A stretch of DNA of 32,083 bases from Endozoicomonas sp. (ex Botrylloides leachii) (GCA_028728195.1 JAQYUY010000149.1:1-32083); one strand, 5' to 3'; numbered from the stretch's first letter, positions 18,641 through 27,259 are shown. Notes: generated from the letters alone by a model not told the origin. Program-made: numbers and translations.

Positions 18641-19858
18641 CTACTGCCTTTTAACTATCTTAGCTATGGCTTTCTCCAGCTTTTCCATACCTTGTTGAAT
18701 ATCTTCATCCGGTATAATAAGTGAGGGGGCTATACGCAAAATATTCGGGCCAGCAACTAATAACATCACACCTTCACTAGCTGCAGCAGCAAGGAAATTT
18801 TTTGCTTTCCCTTGCCATGATCCCTTTAACTCTGCACCAATCAATAAGCCTTTACCCCGGATATCATTAAATAAATTATACTTTTCATTAAGTAGTGATA
18901 GGTGATGTGTAAATTTATTATGCTTCCTAGGTATCTCCGCTAGTAGCTGTTCATCATTGATGATATTAAATGCCTCAAGCGCCACAGAACAAGCTAATGG
19001 GTTACCCCCATAGGTGCTACCGTGGCTGCCAAAGCTAAAACTATCGGCAACTTTATTAGATGCCAGCGTAGCGCCAATAGGAAAGCCAGCACCGAGCGCT
19101 TTGGCTGTTGTAAGAATATCCGGTATGACGCCAGTATACATATACGCATACAAATAACCTGTGCGGCCCATACCTGTCTGAACCTCATCAAAGATCAGCA
19201 AAGCATTGTGCTGATTACAAAGCGCTCTAGCACCTTCAAGAAAAGCTAAAGTTGCAGGCTTAACACCCCCTTCTCCTTGAATAGGCTCAATGACAACCGC
19301 ACATATTTTATCAGAAATGCATTGCTCAAGACTATCAAGATCATTAAATGGCACATGCCTTATACCTTCAGGTAAAGGTGCAAACCCTTCTCTGTACTTT
19401 GGTTGCCCACCTACCGCAACGCTAAACAGAGAGCGGCCATGGAAACTACTATTACAGGCTATAATCTCATTTTTTTCTGCGCCAACGGTGTCAAAGGCAT
19501 ATTTTCTGGCTAATTTAAATGCCGCTTCATTGGCCTCAGTCCCAGAGTTGCAAAAAAATACCTTGTCAGCAAAAGTGCTCTGAGTAAGTCGTTGGGCTAA
19601 TTTTAGTGCTGGCTCATTGGTAAATACATTACTCAGATGCCAAAGTTTATTGCTTTGATTTTGTAAGGCATTAACAAGATCAGGATGACAATGACCTAGT
19701 GCGCTTACAGCAATACCACCTGCAAAGTCTATATACTCATTACCCATCTGGTCCCAGATACGCGAACCCTTTCCCCGAACAGGTATCATAGCTTGCGGTG
19801 CATAATTTGGCATCATGACGTTGTCAAAAGTTTCTCTTTTTACTAAGTATTCATCCAT
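18641..19858 (-). CDS. astC: Succinylornithine transaminase (AstC/AruC)
   Basis: PLP enzyme moving the delta-amino group of N2-succinylornithine to 2-oxoglutarate, step three of the pathway. Members of this class also act as acetylornithine transaminase (ArgD). The 405-aa product matches E. coli AstC (406) in length. The aldimine lysine is K253 in TTAKALGAG, the ring-contacting aspartate D224 is in LIFDEVQTG, and the phosphate-binding SGTEANE is at 105-111. First gene of the operon, and divergent from the ArgR-type regulator, the same arrangement logic as a self-contained catabolic unit. The 254-base gap before aruF may hold processing or internal promoter signals. A biosynthetic argD role cannot be excluded from sequence. 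Confidence 0.93.
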   Translation of the reverse strand: MDEYLVKRETFDNVMMPNYAPQAMIPVRGKGSRIWDQMGNEYIDFAGGIAVSALGHCHPDLVNALQNQSNKLWHLSNVFTNEPALKLAQRLTQSTFADKVFFCNSGTEANEAAFKLARKYAFDTVGAEKNEIIACNSSFHGRSLFSVAVGGQPKYREGFAPLPEGIRHVPFNDLDSLEQCISDKICAVVIEPIQGEGGVKPATLAFLEGARALCNQHNALLIFDEVQTGMGRTGYLYAYMYTGVIPDILTTAKALGAGFPIGATLASNKVADSFSFGSHGSTYGGNPLACSVALEAFNIINDEQLLAEIPRKHNKFTHHLSLLNEKYNLFNDIRGKGLLIGAELKGSWQGKAKNFLAAAASEGVMLLVAGPNILRIAPSLIIPDEDIQQGMEKLEKAIAKIVKRQ

Positions 19859-19898
19859 AGACTTATACCTGTATTGTAAATTTTATCCATTATTAGAT

Positions 19899-19938
19899 AA
19901 TTCTATAGCTATTTATTTAACACCGGCGACATAGAATT
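19899..19938. promoter_or_regulatory. Possible operator in the astC / regulator divergent region
   Basis: AATTCTAT (19899-19906) and ATAGAATT (19931-19938) form an 8-base inverted repeat in the 205-base divergent region, the expected location for the AraC-type regulator to act on astC. AraC-family sites are often direct repeats, so this is only a candidate. Confidence 0.3.
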
Positions 19939-20063
19939 TAGATTCCTCGCCGCATATTGCTGTTTTTGCATAAAAGCATTATGTTTCTGCTGAGATATCA
20001 TAAGTGTGCACAAGCGTAGAGAGTTTCTCTTTTTATTACTGTAGGAAAAGGGAGTAGTCTTGC

Positions 20064-21077
20064 ATGTATAGAGTCGTTGATAACAAATATAGCCGCCCTT
20101 TGCGATTTGCTTTTTTATTATTACCTAACTTTTCGCTTATCAGTTTTTCATCCGCACTTGAACCATTACATAAAGCTAATAACCTGCTTGGAAAAACGAC
20201 TTATGTTTTACATATGCTTTCTGTAGATGGGCAACCTGTGCGTAGCTCTTCTTCAGTAAATATCCATGTTCAAGGAAAGCTGGATAAAATGACTGACTTC
20301 GATGTGCTATTTATCTGCGGTTCCAACTTAGAAGGTGCAGACCAAAATGGTCACCATGGTATTGCGACGTGGTTGCAGCAGTTTGCAAACACATCAATTG
20401 CCCTTGGCGGTATTGCCAGTGGAACAAATATTTTGGCTAGCGCTGGGCTACTAAATGGTTACCGTGTAACCTGCGATGCATTAAATTTGGAAAAACGTTA
20501 CCCAAAAATAGTTTTTTCGCACAGTTCGTTTGAACTGGATAAGCAACGTTATACCTGTAGTGGAGGAACAGCATCAATGGATATGATGCTTGCACTTATT
20601 GGTAAACAGCATGGAAGCCATTTAGCCGTTACAGTATCAGAGCTTGTGGTAAAAGATTGGCAAGGAAAACTGCTAACAGGAAAGGCTTCCATGAATGACT
20701 GCTGGATGAAAGCTGAATCAGACCCTAAAATCAAAGAGGCCCTTGATCTAATGATATCTAATATTGAAGAACCTCTCGGTACTGATGAACTGGCCTGCCA
20801 TGTAGGTATTTCAAGGCGGCAGCTTGAGCGTATTTTTAGAAGAATTTTAAAAACAGCGCCATCAAAATACTATTTGCGATTGCGACTAGAAGAAGCCCGC
20901 AGATTATTACGCAATAGCCGCTCTTCTATTGTTCAGGTTGCATTAGCAACTGGTTTTTCTAACCCTTCTCATTTTAGTACGGCCTATCGCAATCATTTTC
21001 AAGTAACGCCTAGAGCGGAGCGTCAGCAATCTAGAGGTAATGGCACCAATAAGTTTAGAGAATATTTACCCATTTAA
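20064..21077 (+). CDS. argR: AraC-family regulator of arginine catabolism (ArgR-type)
   Basis: A 337-aa transcription factor of the GlxA/ArgR group. Residues about 12-190 form a DJ-1/GATase1-like sensor domain (FAFLLLPNFSL, then DVLFICG and GGIASGTNILASAG); the catalytic cysteine of true amidotransferases is not present at the nucleophile turn. Residues about 232-325 are the double helix-turn-helix DNA-binding domain, with CHVGISRRQLERIFRR and GFSNPSHFSTAYRNHFQ. P. aeruginosa ArgR, which activates the aru genes in response to arginine, has the same architecture and a very similar HTH. Together with divergence from astC, this makes control of the arginine operon the best inference. ATG 20064 has GGGAG about nine bases upstream. 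It is unrelated to the hexameric E. coli ArgR of the same name. Confidence 0.88.
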   Translation: MYRVVDNKYSRPLRFAFLLLPNFSLISFSSALEPLHKANNLLGKTTYVLHMLSVDGQPVRSSSSVNIHVQGKLDKMTDFDVLFICGSNLEGADQNGHHGIATWLQQFANTSIALGGIASGTNILASAGLLNGYRVTCDALNLEKRYPKIVFSHSSFELDKQRYTCSGGTASMDMMLALIGKQHGSHLAVTVSELVVKDWQGKLLTGKASMNDCWMKAESDPKIKEALDLMISNIEEPLGTDELACHVGISRRQLERIFRRILKTAPSKYYLRLRLEEARRLLRNSRSSIVQVALATGFSNPSHFSTAYRNHFQVTPRAERQQSRGNGTNKFREYLPI

Positions 21078-21576
21078 TTAATCAAAACTTTAGATTTCTT
21101 ATACCTAAAATATTAATCAAAATATTCCAAATATCTTATTTTTATTTCATATTATATTGTTATTTTAAAATTTTTGTTGTATTTCTCTGCCTAAGGTAAA
21201 GAAAATTTCTTACTACTGTATAATCTTATAACTTTATGTATCTGTTGAAAAAAACCTATAGAAATCAATTATTAACACCTATATTATTGCCACCAATTTG
21301 TTGCCTGGTAAAAAAATAAATTGCTGTGTTAAGACTAAACTTTTTTCCTTATCTATAAATAATATTTGCAATACATGCTAACTGCTGTACTAGATTAACT
21401 AGCTAGATACCTTAAAAAGTCTATCGTCGTTAGAAAATACAATTGATATTATGAGTAACCCTTTGGGGTGGTGTTACTTCATATAGAAGACCGCAGCGTT
21501 AAAGAATAGCCAGCTATTTTCCCACACCTTTTGTTAATAAATTAAAGTTAAACGCTATCATATTTTAGGGGTTAAT
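21078..21576. other. AT-rich spacer upstream of fadL
   Basis: 499 very AT-rich bases with no open frame worth calling. A TATAAT occurs at 21219-21224 but without a good upstream box. The length suggests a regulated promoter region for fadL; I cannot place a FadR or other operator. Confidence 0.45.
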
Positions 21577-22893
21577 ATGCAAATATCTATTAATAATAAA
21601 ATACTTCTTGCTTCGGCTGTTGGACTTACTCTTCAGGCGGGTCTTGTTCAGGCGGGGGGTATAGCCGTAAATGAAAATTCTGCTAGCTCTATGGGAACAG
21701 CCTATGCTGGCCGTGCTTCTGACCCTGAAGATGCTTCTATCGGTGCTGTTAATCCCGCAGGTATTGCTTTTCTAGATAAACGGCAAGTTACACTAGGTTC
21801 TACGGTTATCTCGAAGGGTGGAAATTTTGAGAATGGTTCCTATACTCATAGCAATATTCCTCCCAGCTCTCCAAATAGTAAAGACTTCCTAAAAACAACT
21901 GTTGTTCCTTTTGGTCACTTCGCAACGCCAGTTAGTGATAAATTTTCCTTCGGTCTAGATGCTTATGCACCATTTGGCATGAACCTTAATTATGATGACA
22001 AGTTTGCTGGACGCTATTTTGGTGAGAAGACCTCCATCAAAAATTTTAACTTGCAAAGCACTTTTGCATATAAAATTCAAGATAACCTATCTATTGGGCT
22101 CGGTGTAGGTGTTTCTTACTTAAGTGGTACACTGACTCAAAAACTATATCAGAATATGCCCGTTATTCCGGATGCCAATAATATTAATGCCTCAATTAAA
22201 GGAGATGCCTACGCCATGATATGGAATGTTGGTGCCTTGTGGCGACCAACAAATAAGACTGCCTTCGGTCTAGCTTATCATGCCGCTACAAAATTTAATC
22301 TTTCAGGCGATATTTCCGCCAACAACATTAACGTTGGACCTGTAAATATAGGTTTTAGGCATAAAGCCGAGCTAGACATTACTATGCCCGAAACAGTTAT
22401 GCTAAGTGCAACGCATCACATTAATGATAAATGGACAGTCATGGCTGATGCGACTTGGACAGGTTGGGATAAATTAGATCATCTCTATATTTCTGATGAA
22501 GAGGCTAATGCAGTTGAAAATGGCTCCAATTATTTAGCTTTGAATTGGCGAAATACTTGGCAAGGGGCTTTAGGTGCTGCTTACACAATAAACAGCCAGT
22601 GGATGTTGAAAGCAGGCTATATGTTTGATCAGTCTCCCGTTACCAATGAAAATCGTACGGTGCGAGCCCCTGATGCTAACCGTAACTGGTTTACTGTCGG
22701 AGCTAAATGGAATGCAAGCAAGGATCTCACATTCGATATGGCCGCTGCTTATGTTCTGGTGCAAGATGGTACTGTTAATGAAGGAGCATATAACCCAGAT
22801 GGTACGCCTAATCCAGACTATGGCAGAATAACCGGTGATTATGTAAATGAGTCTGTTTGGCTTTTTTCTGCACAGGCAACCTATCGTTTCTAA
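21577..22893 (+). CDS. fadL: FadL/OMPP1 family outer-membrane transporter
   Basis: Outer-membrane beta-barrel that lets long-chain fatty acids or other hydrophobic compounds cross. The 438-aa precursor has a signal peptide (positive N-terminus, hydrophobic 9-22, likely cut after VQA at 24-26). The mature end GGIAVNENSASSMGTAYAG matches the N-terminal hatch of the family, with the NPA turn at 59-61. Repeated amphipathic strands end in an aromatic C-terminal ATYRF, the BAM recognition signal. ATG 21577 has AGGGG six bases upstream. The substrate is not decided by sequence: FadL and aromatic-hydrocarbon TodX-type channels share these features, so the symbol is by family. No beta-oxidation gene lies beside it. 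It converges on yaaA with a shared terminator. Confidence 0.9.
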   Translation: MQISINNKILLASAVGLTLQAGLVQAGGIAVNENSASSMGTAYAGRASDPEDASIGAVNPAGIAFLDKRQVTLGSTVISKGGNFENGSYTHSNIPPSSPNSKDFLKTTVVPFGHFATPVSDKFSFGLDAYAPFGMNLNYDDKFAGRYFGEKTSIKNFNLQSTFAYKIQDNLSIGLGVGVSYLSGTLTQKLYQNMPVIPDANNINASIKGDAYAMIWNVGALWRPTNKTAFGLAYHAATKFNLSGDISANNINVGPVNIGFRHKAELDITMPETVMLSATHHINDKWTVMADATWTGWDKLDHLYISDEEANAVENGSNYLALNWRNTWQGALGAAYTINSQWMLKAGYMFDQSPVTNENRTVRAPDANRNWFTVGAKWNASKDLTFDMAAAYVLVQDGTVNEGAYNPDGTPNPDYGRITGDYVNESVWLFSAQATYRF

Positions 22894-22916
22894 TTGTAAG
22901 CGTGTTGCTTATGATA

Positions 22917-22949
22917 AAAAAAACCGCTGCGGTGAAGAGCGGTTTTTTT
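22917..22949. terminator. Bidirectional intrinsic terminator fadL / yaaA
   Basis: Arms AAAAAAACCGCT (22917-22928) and AGCGGTTTTTTT (22938-22949) pair perfectly around a nine-base loop. It reads as a GC stem with a T run on both strands, 24 bases after the fadL stop and 28 bases after the yaaA stop. Confidence 0.92.
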
Positions 22950-22977
22950 CTTTTAGCCAACACTGCTCCTTAGCGAG

Positions 22978-23760
22978 TCAACTGTTGTCTTGTTGGTCTC
23001 GAGTAAAAACCCATCGCTCATCTGATGACATATTGACATTAAAGTAATAACCGCCGTAGTCAAAGTCTTTTAGTTGTTCTGCTTTTTTTATTTTATTGTC
23101 AATTGTATAACGACACATTAGCCCCCTGGCCTTTTTGGCATAAAAACTAATAATTTTGTACTGCCCTTTTTTCCAGTCCATAAAAGTGGGGGTGATAATG
23201 TTAGCATTGAGTATTTTTGGATTGATTGATTTAAAATATTCAGTAGATGCAAGGTTGACCAATGTATTGCTACCTTGGTTGGCAAGTGTCTCATTAAGCT
23301 TATTAGTAATAATATCGCCCCAAAAACTGTAAAGGTCTTTCCCCCTAGCATTCTCTAGCTTTGTTCCCATTTCTAGGCGATAAGCTTGCATTAAATCCAG
23401 AGGGCGCAAAAGCCCATAAAGACCAGATAAAATACGAAGATGTTTTTGTGCAAATACCCGTTGCGTTTTGTTTAGTGTGCCGGCATCTAGTCCAATATAA
23501 ACATCCCCTGTAAATGCCAATACAGCCTGTTTAGCATTATTCGTAGTACTGCTTAGAGACCAAGCTTGATAACGCGCTGCATTAAGCTGAGCCAATTTAT
23601 CGCTGATATTCATAAGCGAACTAAGCTGAGCCGGACTAAAACGCTTCAGTGTATTGATAAGCAGCATTGAATGTTCAATAAGATCTGGTGTGCTGTACTC
23701 AATGGCCTTAACCGGGGCATCGTAGTTAAGGGATTTTGCAGGAGAAATAACAAGCAGCAT
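22978..23760 (-). CDS. yaaA: Peroxide stress protein YaaA (DUF328)
   Basis: Cytoplasmic DUF328 protein; E. coli YaaA lowers free iron and DNA damage during peroxide stress and has been reported to bind DNA. The 260-aa product aligns from end to end with E. coli YaaA (258): [12 protein letters not shown] at the start, [26 protein letters not shown], the highly conserved [20 protein letters not shown] and [18 protein letters not shown], and [12 protein letters not shown] near the end. Single gene with no operon partner. A copy of the dispersed 165-base repeat element lies 120 bases upstream of its start. In the same genome feoAB imports ferrous iron, so a link through iron handling is plausible but not shown. 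Confidence 0.95.
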   Translation of the reverse strand: MLLVISPAKSLNYDAPVKAIEYSTPDLIEHSMLLINTLKRFSPAQLSSLMNISDKLAQLNAARYQAWSLSSTTNNAKQAVLAFTGDVYIGLDAGTLNKTQRVFAQKHLRILSGLYGLLRPLDLMQAYRLEMGTKLENARGKDLYSFWGDIITNKLNETLANQGSNTLVNLASTEYFKSINPKILNANIITPTFMDWKKGQYKIISFYAKKARGLMCRYTIDNKIKKAEQLKDFDYGGYYFNVNMSSDERWVFTRDQQDNS

Positions 23761-23880
23761 TCTCTATCCTTTTTAATATCTGATTCGAAATACTGTTATA
23801 TAAATAGCTCATATGGTTAAGAGCCAGCTTAACTTTATTGAAGGACGACTATCCTATCATAATGACCCATGTACACACTG

Positions 23881-24044
23881 TTATACCAATCGTGGTTTCT
23901 AACTACCCTAAAGAGCATGGGCAGCCGGACTCCAGAATAGGCAGGAATGAAGAGCAATAAACCTATTGCGAAGTATTTCAATACAGTGCTAGCATTCAGA
24001 CGGTCAGCGCTATTGCATAGCTAGGAAAGATAAAGGGTATTCGT
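23881..24044. repeat. Dispersed inverted-repeat element, copy A
   Basis: About 164 bases matching copy C (31593-31757) over nearly the whole length; I count 51 identities in the first 60 aligned positions. It starts TTATACCAATCGTG and ends in AAAGGGTATTCG, imperfect complements of each other. The core includes GAGCATGGGCAGC and CTATTGCGA. No transposase is encoded, so a MITE-like or structured RNA-coding element is likely. Confidence 0.75.
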
Positions 24045-24078
24045 TATTCGAAAAATAGACTGTTTTGCTACATAAAAT

Positions 24079-24210
24079 ATGGTTGCGCTCGAAAATAGTC
24101 AGATGACAGACTTTATATCGCAACTGTCTAAGGAAAGTATATTTAAGGATATTAATCCTAGGCTAATAAAGGTGTATATAACAGAGGCTATTTATAATTG
24201 CAGATATTGA
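24079..24210 (+). other. 43-codon open frame, possible relic or small ORF
   Basis: ATG 24079 opens a 43-aa frame with a well-mixed composition (MVALENSQMTDFISQLSK at the start, then a helical segment and TGA). No Shine-Dalgarno is present. Its composition looks more like protein than the surrounding spacer, for example the N-terminal piece of a lost gene. I do not recognise a family. Confidence 0.22.
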
Positions 24211-24305
24211 TACATGCACTGTCAATGTGCCCAATTAACCTTTCCAAAACAGGCCAAACAAAAAAATAAACTGAAAATATAAGGACGTTTATTAGAAAGT
24301 AAACG

Positions 24306-24382
<77 letters not shown>

Positions 24383-24624
24383 ACTATGCTTAGTCATAAT
24401 AAATACAAGGTGTTACCTCTGTTACTGACTAAGTGATAGCTGCATTATAGAGAGCTCAGTTATAAAGTCAATACATTTCTCATGTGACTCAACTCCACTA
24501 TGGCCCATGGCCTAACCTCCCAGTAAGTTAACTATGCTAACCCACCTGTTAGTTAACACCATGCTTTTTAGCGATATATTACGAATGTTCTTTAATATCA
24601 AAACAACGCAAAGGAGCAATACAT

Positions 24625-26025
24625 ATGAATGGAAATATATCTAATCTCGATCAGGCCTTATTACTCAGCGTCTATGATGAAGTCACAAAGAGAATAGCTA
24701 ATCAAGAACTTAAGCTTGATAAAACTTCTGCTAAAACTCCTTTTTTATTCAGTACAAATGGTATGGTTTACGGCATACAAAATGAGGAAGTCAAACTAAT
24801 GGTTAATACTGATGCCAATAGGGAGGCGGCCTGTTCATTTTACAAAAATTTGCGAAGCGTAATAAACCAGCAGGAACAACAAACGCTAGATGAACGAACG
24901 GTCAGTGCAAACATTTCAGATACTAGGCCGATACCTAAACCAAGAACCTCTTTGAGGCATAAACAAAAAGCCGCTACAAGCCGTTCAGAGACTAAACCCA
25001 AAACCATTATAAGCCAAGCTGCTATGCCACCTATTGCAGCAGCACAGTCGCATACAAGCAGCCAACCATCAAAATTTCATCTTGAGAAGGGGTATTTTGT
25101 TGGTAGTGATCAATATGATGATACTTCAACGATAAACAATGCAACCCATCCGGAGCTATTTACGCTTTTAACTGCCAAGCACACCCTCGATAACATCTTT
25201 AAAAACCCTGCCACAAGTCAGGGTAATAAGTTTATGTTCGAGCACAACCATGTGTATACTATCTACTTAAAGATTCTTAATATGCTTAGCGATAAGCGTT
25301 CTAACTTAAACGCGTTGGCGGCGGAATTTAATACTGCTAGCCAAGATAGAAAAAAAGAAATAGCGGTTAAGATAGGCACAGAATGCGCAATATTACAGAA
25401 AAAAAGCCAAGATTTCATGTGTAGCAATAAAGAAATCTATTATCAGATCACTGGCTCCGAGAGGACTGATCCTACCAAACCAATTAGGTTTTCAGGACCT
25501 TTGGCTTCTATAGATAAAGACGCATTCCAGCAAAGTATTTTAAATGCGAAGCAACATCATGAAGACGTGTCTAAATTCCTGGGTAAATTGCAACAGACTT
25601 TGCAGATAACTAACGCAACGAATGGCGGTTACTCTAATCAGGAAACACAAGCCAGTTTTCAAAAACTTAGCCAGATGGAAAGCGGATCAGCGAGGGCTAG
25701 AATTAATGAAAAGTACGCAGAGGCCAAAGAGAATGAAAAAAACGTTATTGATATTTTCATGGATGTAATGACCCAAAATAAACTCGTTAATATAAGAACA
25801 GGGGATTTATTGATACCTAACGAAGTTTATGAAAACAATGAGGATTATGAAGCCTTTAAGCATTACGCCCTACAATTGATGAACTCATATTATAAGATCG
25901 AAGCATACAAAGGACAAGCGCCACACAGCCAAGATGATAAGACTTGTCGAGATATAGCAGAAACAATTGTGGAAAACATATGTCAACTTCAGGCAGTGAT
26001 CAATAATAACGCAAAGCACCCGTAG
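24625..26025 (+). CDS. Orphan 466-aa protein with proline-rich linker (possible secreted effector)
   Basis: I do not recognise a family. ATG 24625 follows a strong AAGGAG. The first ~95 residues form a compact helical/strand region; residues 98-150 are a basic, Pro/Ser/Thr/Ala-rich linker of low complexity; residues 155-466 are mostly helical, with a charged segment around 360-375. The linker contains RPIPKPRTS (101-109), which fits Px(P/A)xxR and PxxxPR, the atypical SH3-ligand patterns of eukaryotic CIN85/CD2AP and PIX proteins. There is no signal peptide or membrane segment. It is flanked by long non-coding stretches and has no partners. A host-directed effector is a reasonable guess from architecture and isolation, but nothing proves secretion. 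Confidence 0.8.
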   Translation: MNGNISNLDQALLLSVYDEVTKRIANQELKLDKTSAKTPFLFSTNGMVYGIQNEEVKLMVNTDANREAACSFYKNLRSVINQQEQQTLDERTVSANISDTRPIPKPRTSLRHKQKAATSRSETKPKTIISQAAMPPIAAAQSHTSSQPSKFHLEKGYFVGSDQYDDTSTINNATHPELFTLLTAKHTLDNIFKNPATSQGNKFMFEHNHVYTIYLKILNMLSDKRSNLNALAAEFNTASQDRKKEIAVKIGTECAILQKKSQDFMCSNKEIYYQITGSERTDPTKPIRFSGPLASIDKDAFQQSILNAKQHHEDVSKFLGKLQQTLQITNATNGGYSNQETQASFQKLSQMESGSARARINEKYAEAKENEKNVIDIFMDVMTQNKLVNIRTGDLLIPNEVYENNEDYEAFKHYALQLMNSYYKIEAYKGQAPHSQDDKTCRDIAETIVENICQLQAVINNNAKHP

Positions 26026-26030
26026 GGTGC
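26016..26030 (+). repeat. GC hairpin across the stop codon of the 466-aa gene
   Basis: GCACCCGTAGGGTGC is a perfect 6-base stem with a 3-base loop that contains most of the TAG stop. There is no T run after it, so it is not a standard terminator. Confidence 0.5.
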
Positions 26031-26254
26031 GCTGCAATTGTCATGAAACCTATACTGTAGTGTGATTATCAAGGATAACTTACGGACTAATAGCCAAGAA
26101 ACTTTGCTGTTCAGTGTAATAGTCCGTAGCGACCTAGATTCGAGATAATATCTATCAATCTATTTCAACAATCCCTGCCAATAAATTTACCATAAAATTT
26201 GACTTAAAAAAGTGATGCTACCTCCTATAGCTTTATCCAGAAAATAGTTTAAAA

Positions 26255-26268
26255 ACGTCATATGACGT
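26255..26268. promoter_or_regulatory. Perfect 14-base palindrome (candidate operator or terminator)
   Basis: ACGTCATATGACGT is fully self-complementary, flanked by AAAA on the left and ATTTTTT on the right. It lies 40 bases before the small basic ORF, so a dimeric-repressor operator is possible. The flanking A and T runs could instead make it a weak bidirectional terminator. Confidence 0.45.
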
Positions 26269-26307
26269 ATTTTTTATTTTAAAAATTTATTACCAAGGTT
26301 AAGAGTA

Positions 26308-26427
26308 ATGAAAGGATCAAAAATAAAACGACAAAGGATATCTTTATTGCTCAAGAATCGACTCTTCAAGACTGGGAGAAAGGGTTTAATTAAAAAATAT
26401 CATAGTAACAGAAAGCAAAATAAGTGA
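26308..26427 (+). CDS. Possible 39-aa highly basic peptide
   Basis: ATG 26308 is preceded by AAGG at nine and AAGAG at four bases, and opens 39 codons ending at TGA 26425. About 17 of the 39 residues are Lys or Arg (MKGSKIKRQRISLLLKNRLF at the start) with only one short hydrophobic patch. There are no acidic residues. AT-rich DNA produces many Lys codons by chance, so the composition alone is weak evidence. If real, it would be a nucleic-acid-binding or antimicrobial-type peptide; I do not recognise a family. Confidence 0.3.
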   Translation: MKGSKIKRQRISLLLKNRLFKTGRKGLIKKYHSNRKQNK

Positions 26428-26653
26428 ATGAAATGATAGTAAGTTATTCCTTAGTTAACAGTTATAGCTTTTGATTTATTAGGTAATTATTTTAGGTGTT
26501 TTCTTGATTGACTCTGTATCCTTTGTAAAATGTTTTGGTCGTTTATCAATCAACAAAATAGCTCTTCCGTCATATTGATATTATCACTTTCTATTGAGTG
26601 GGTAAAAATCACTGTTTACATGAGCCGGCGAGCATGTTGGCGGCATGCCATGA

Positions 26654-26806
26654 TTATCCCAATGCACTAAAAAATCAGAGATAAATGCTGCCAAGCTTTA
26701 CGGCTGGGGATATCTCGTATTCACCGAAAGCTACTACAATAGAAAACAAAACAGTGCTTTGGTTTATGTCATCCCTGAGCAACACAAGTTACAGAAAACT
26801 GCATAG
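26654..26806 (+). pseudogene. Possible coding relic
   Basis: A 50-codon open frame with no ATG, GTG or TTG near its beginning, bounded by TGA 26651 and TAG 26804. Its translation contains a protein-like stretch, AAKLYGWGYLVFTESYYNRK, unlike the low-complexity spacer around it. It could be the 3' end of a decayed gene. No family is recognised. Confidence 0.2.
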
Positions 26807-26868
26807 GTATCCACTTTTAGAGCACCAGATCACTATATTGGTTAATACTTAATTAATACAAATTTAAA

Positions 26869-26906
26869 TGTAAATGGTTATCCTTTAATTTTTTTTGCCT
26901 TATACT
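26869..26906 (+). promoter_or_regulatory. Candidate feoAB promoter with Fur-like box
   Basis: TGTAAATGGTTATCC (26869-26883) matches 11 of the 14 specified positions of the 7-1-7 Fur consensus TGATAATnATTATCA. TATACT at 26901-26906 could be the minus-10 box, with the Fur-like box over the minus-35 region, as expected for iron repression of ferrous iron uptake. AT-rich background makes chance matches possible. Confidence 0.45.
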
Positions 26907-27025
26907 ACCAACCATTTTCTTATGGTACTTCTGTGCTTCATGCTAGTAGCCAGAAGAACTAGCAATATATTTCTACCATGCTCCGATTGCATCAACATAT
27001 TCGAGAGCTTGTGCAGGTAAAGAAG

Positions 27026-27259
27026 ATGACAACAACACTGGGTAAGCTCAGCGAGGGCGACAGAGGCATAGTTGAAGGTTTTTTTGGGGGCGGTGGTGAT
27101 TATCGGCGCAAATTGCTAGCTATGGGGTTAACGCCAAAAACGACATTTCGCATCTGTCGAGTAGCTCCTCTGGGCGATCCGATACAAATTGAACTAAGAG
27201 GGTTTCAACTGAGCATCCGCCGCGATGAAGCCGCTATTATTAAGGTTAGCAGTATATGA
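27026..27259 (+). CDS. feoA: Ferrous iron transport protein A
   Basis: Small cytosolic SH3-like protein that works with FeoB in Fe(II) uptake. The preferred product is 77 aa (E. coli FeoA 75), with KLSEGDRGIVEGF, the RRKLLAMGLTPKTTF segment and the late RGFQLSIRRDEAAII. ATG 27026 has AGGTAAAG upstream and matches family length; ATG 26978 would add 16 residues with no counterpart. Its stop overlaps the feoB start in ATGA, which indicates translational coupling. Confidence 0.93.
   Translation: MTTTLGKLSEGDRGIVEGFFGGGGDYRRKLLAMGLTPKTTFRICRVAPLGDPIQIELRGFQLSIRRDEAAIIKVSSI

Larger units (their letters stand above)
23761..24305. other. Gene-poor region yaaA / tRNA-fMet
   Basis: 545 bases between the yaaA start and the tRNA 3' end. 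The first part holds repeat copy A (23881-24044) and the second a 43-codon open frame at 24079-24210 (listed separately). The rest is featureless AT-rich sequence. Confidence 0.5.
26026..27025. other. 1-kb gene-poor region before feoA
   Basis: This long AT-rich stretch holds, in order, an inverted repeat ACGGACTA/TAGTCCGT (26082-26089 and 26120-26127), a perfect 14-base palindrome, a 39-codon basic ORF, a 50-codon start-less open frame (26654-26806), and a Fur-like box with a minus-10 candidate. No full-length gene is present. Confidence 0.55.
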
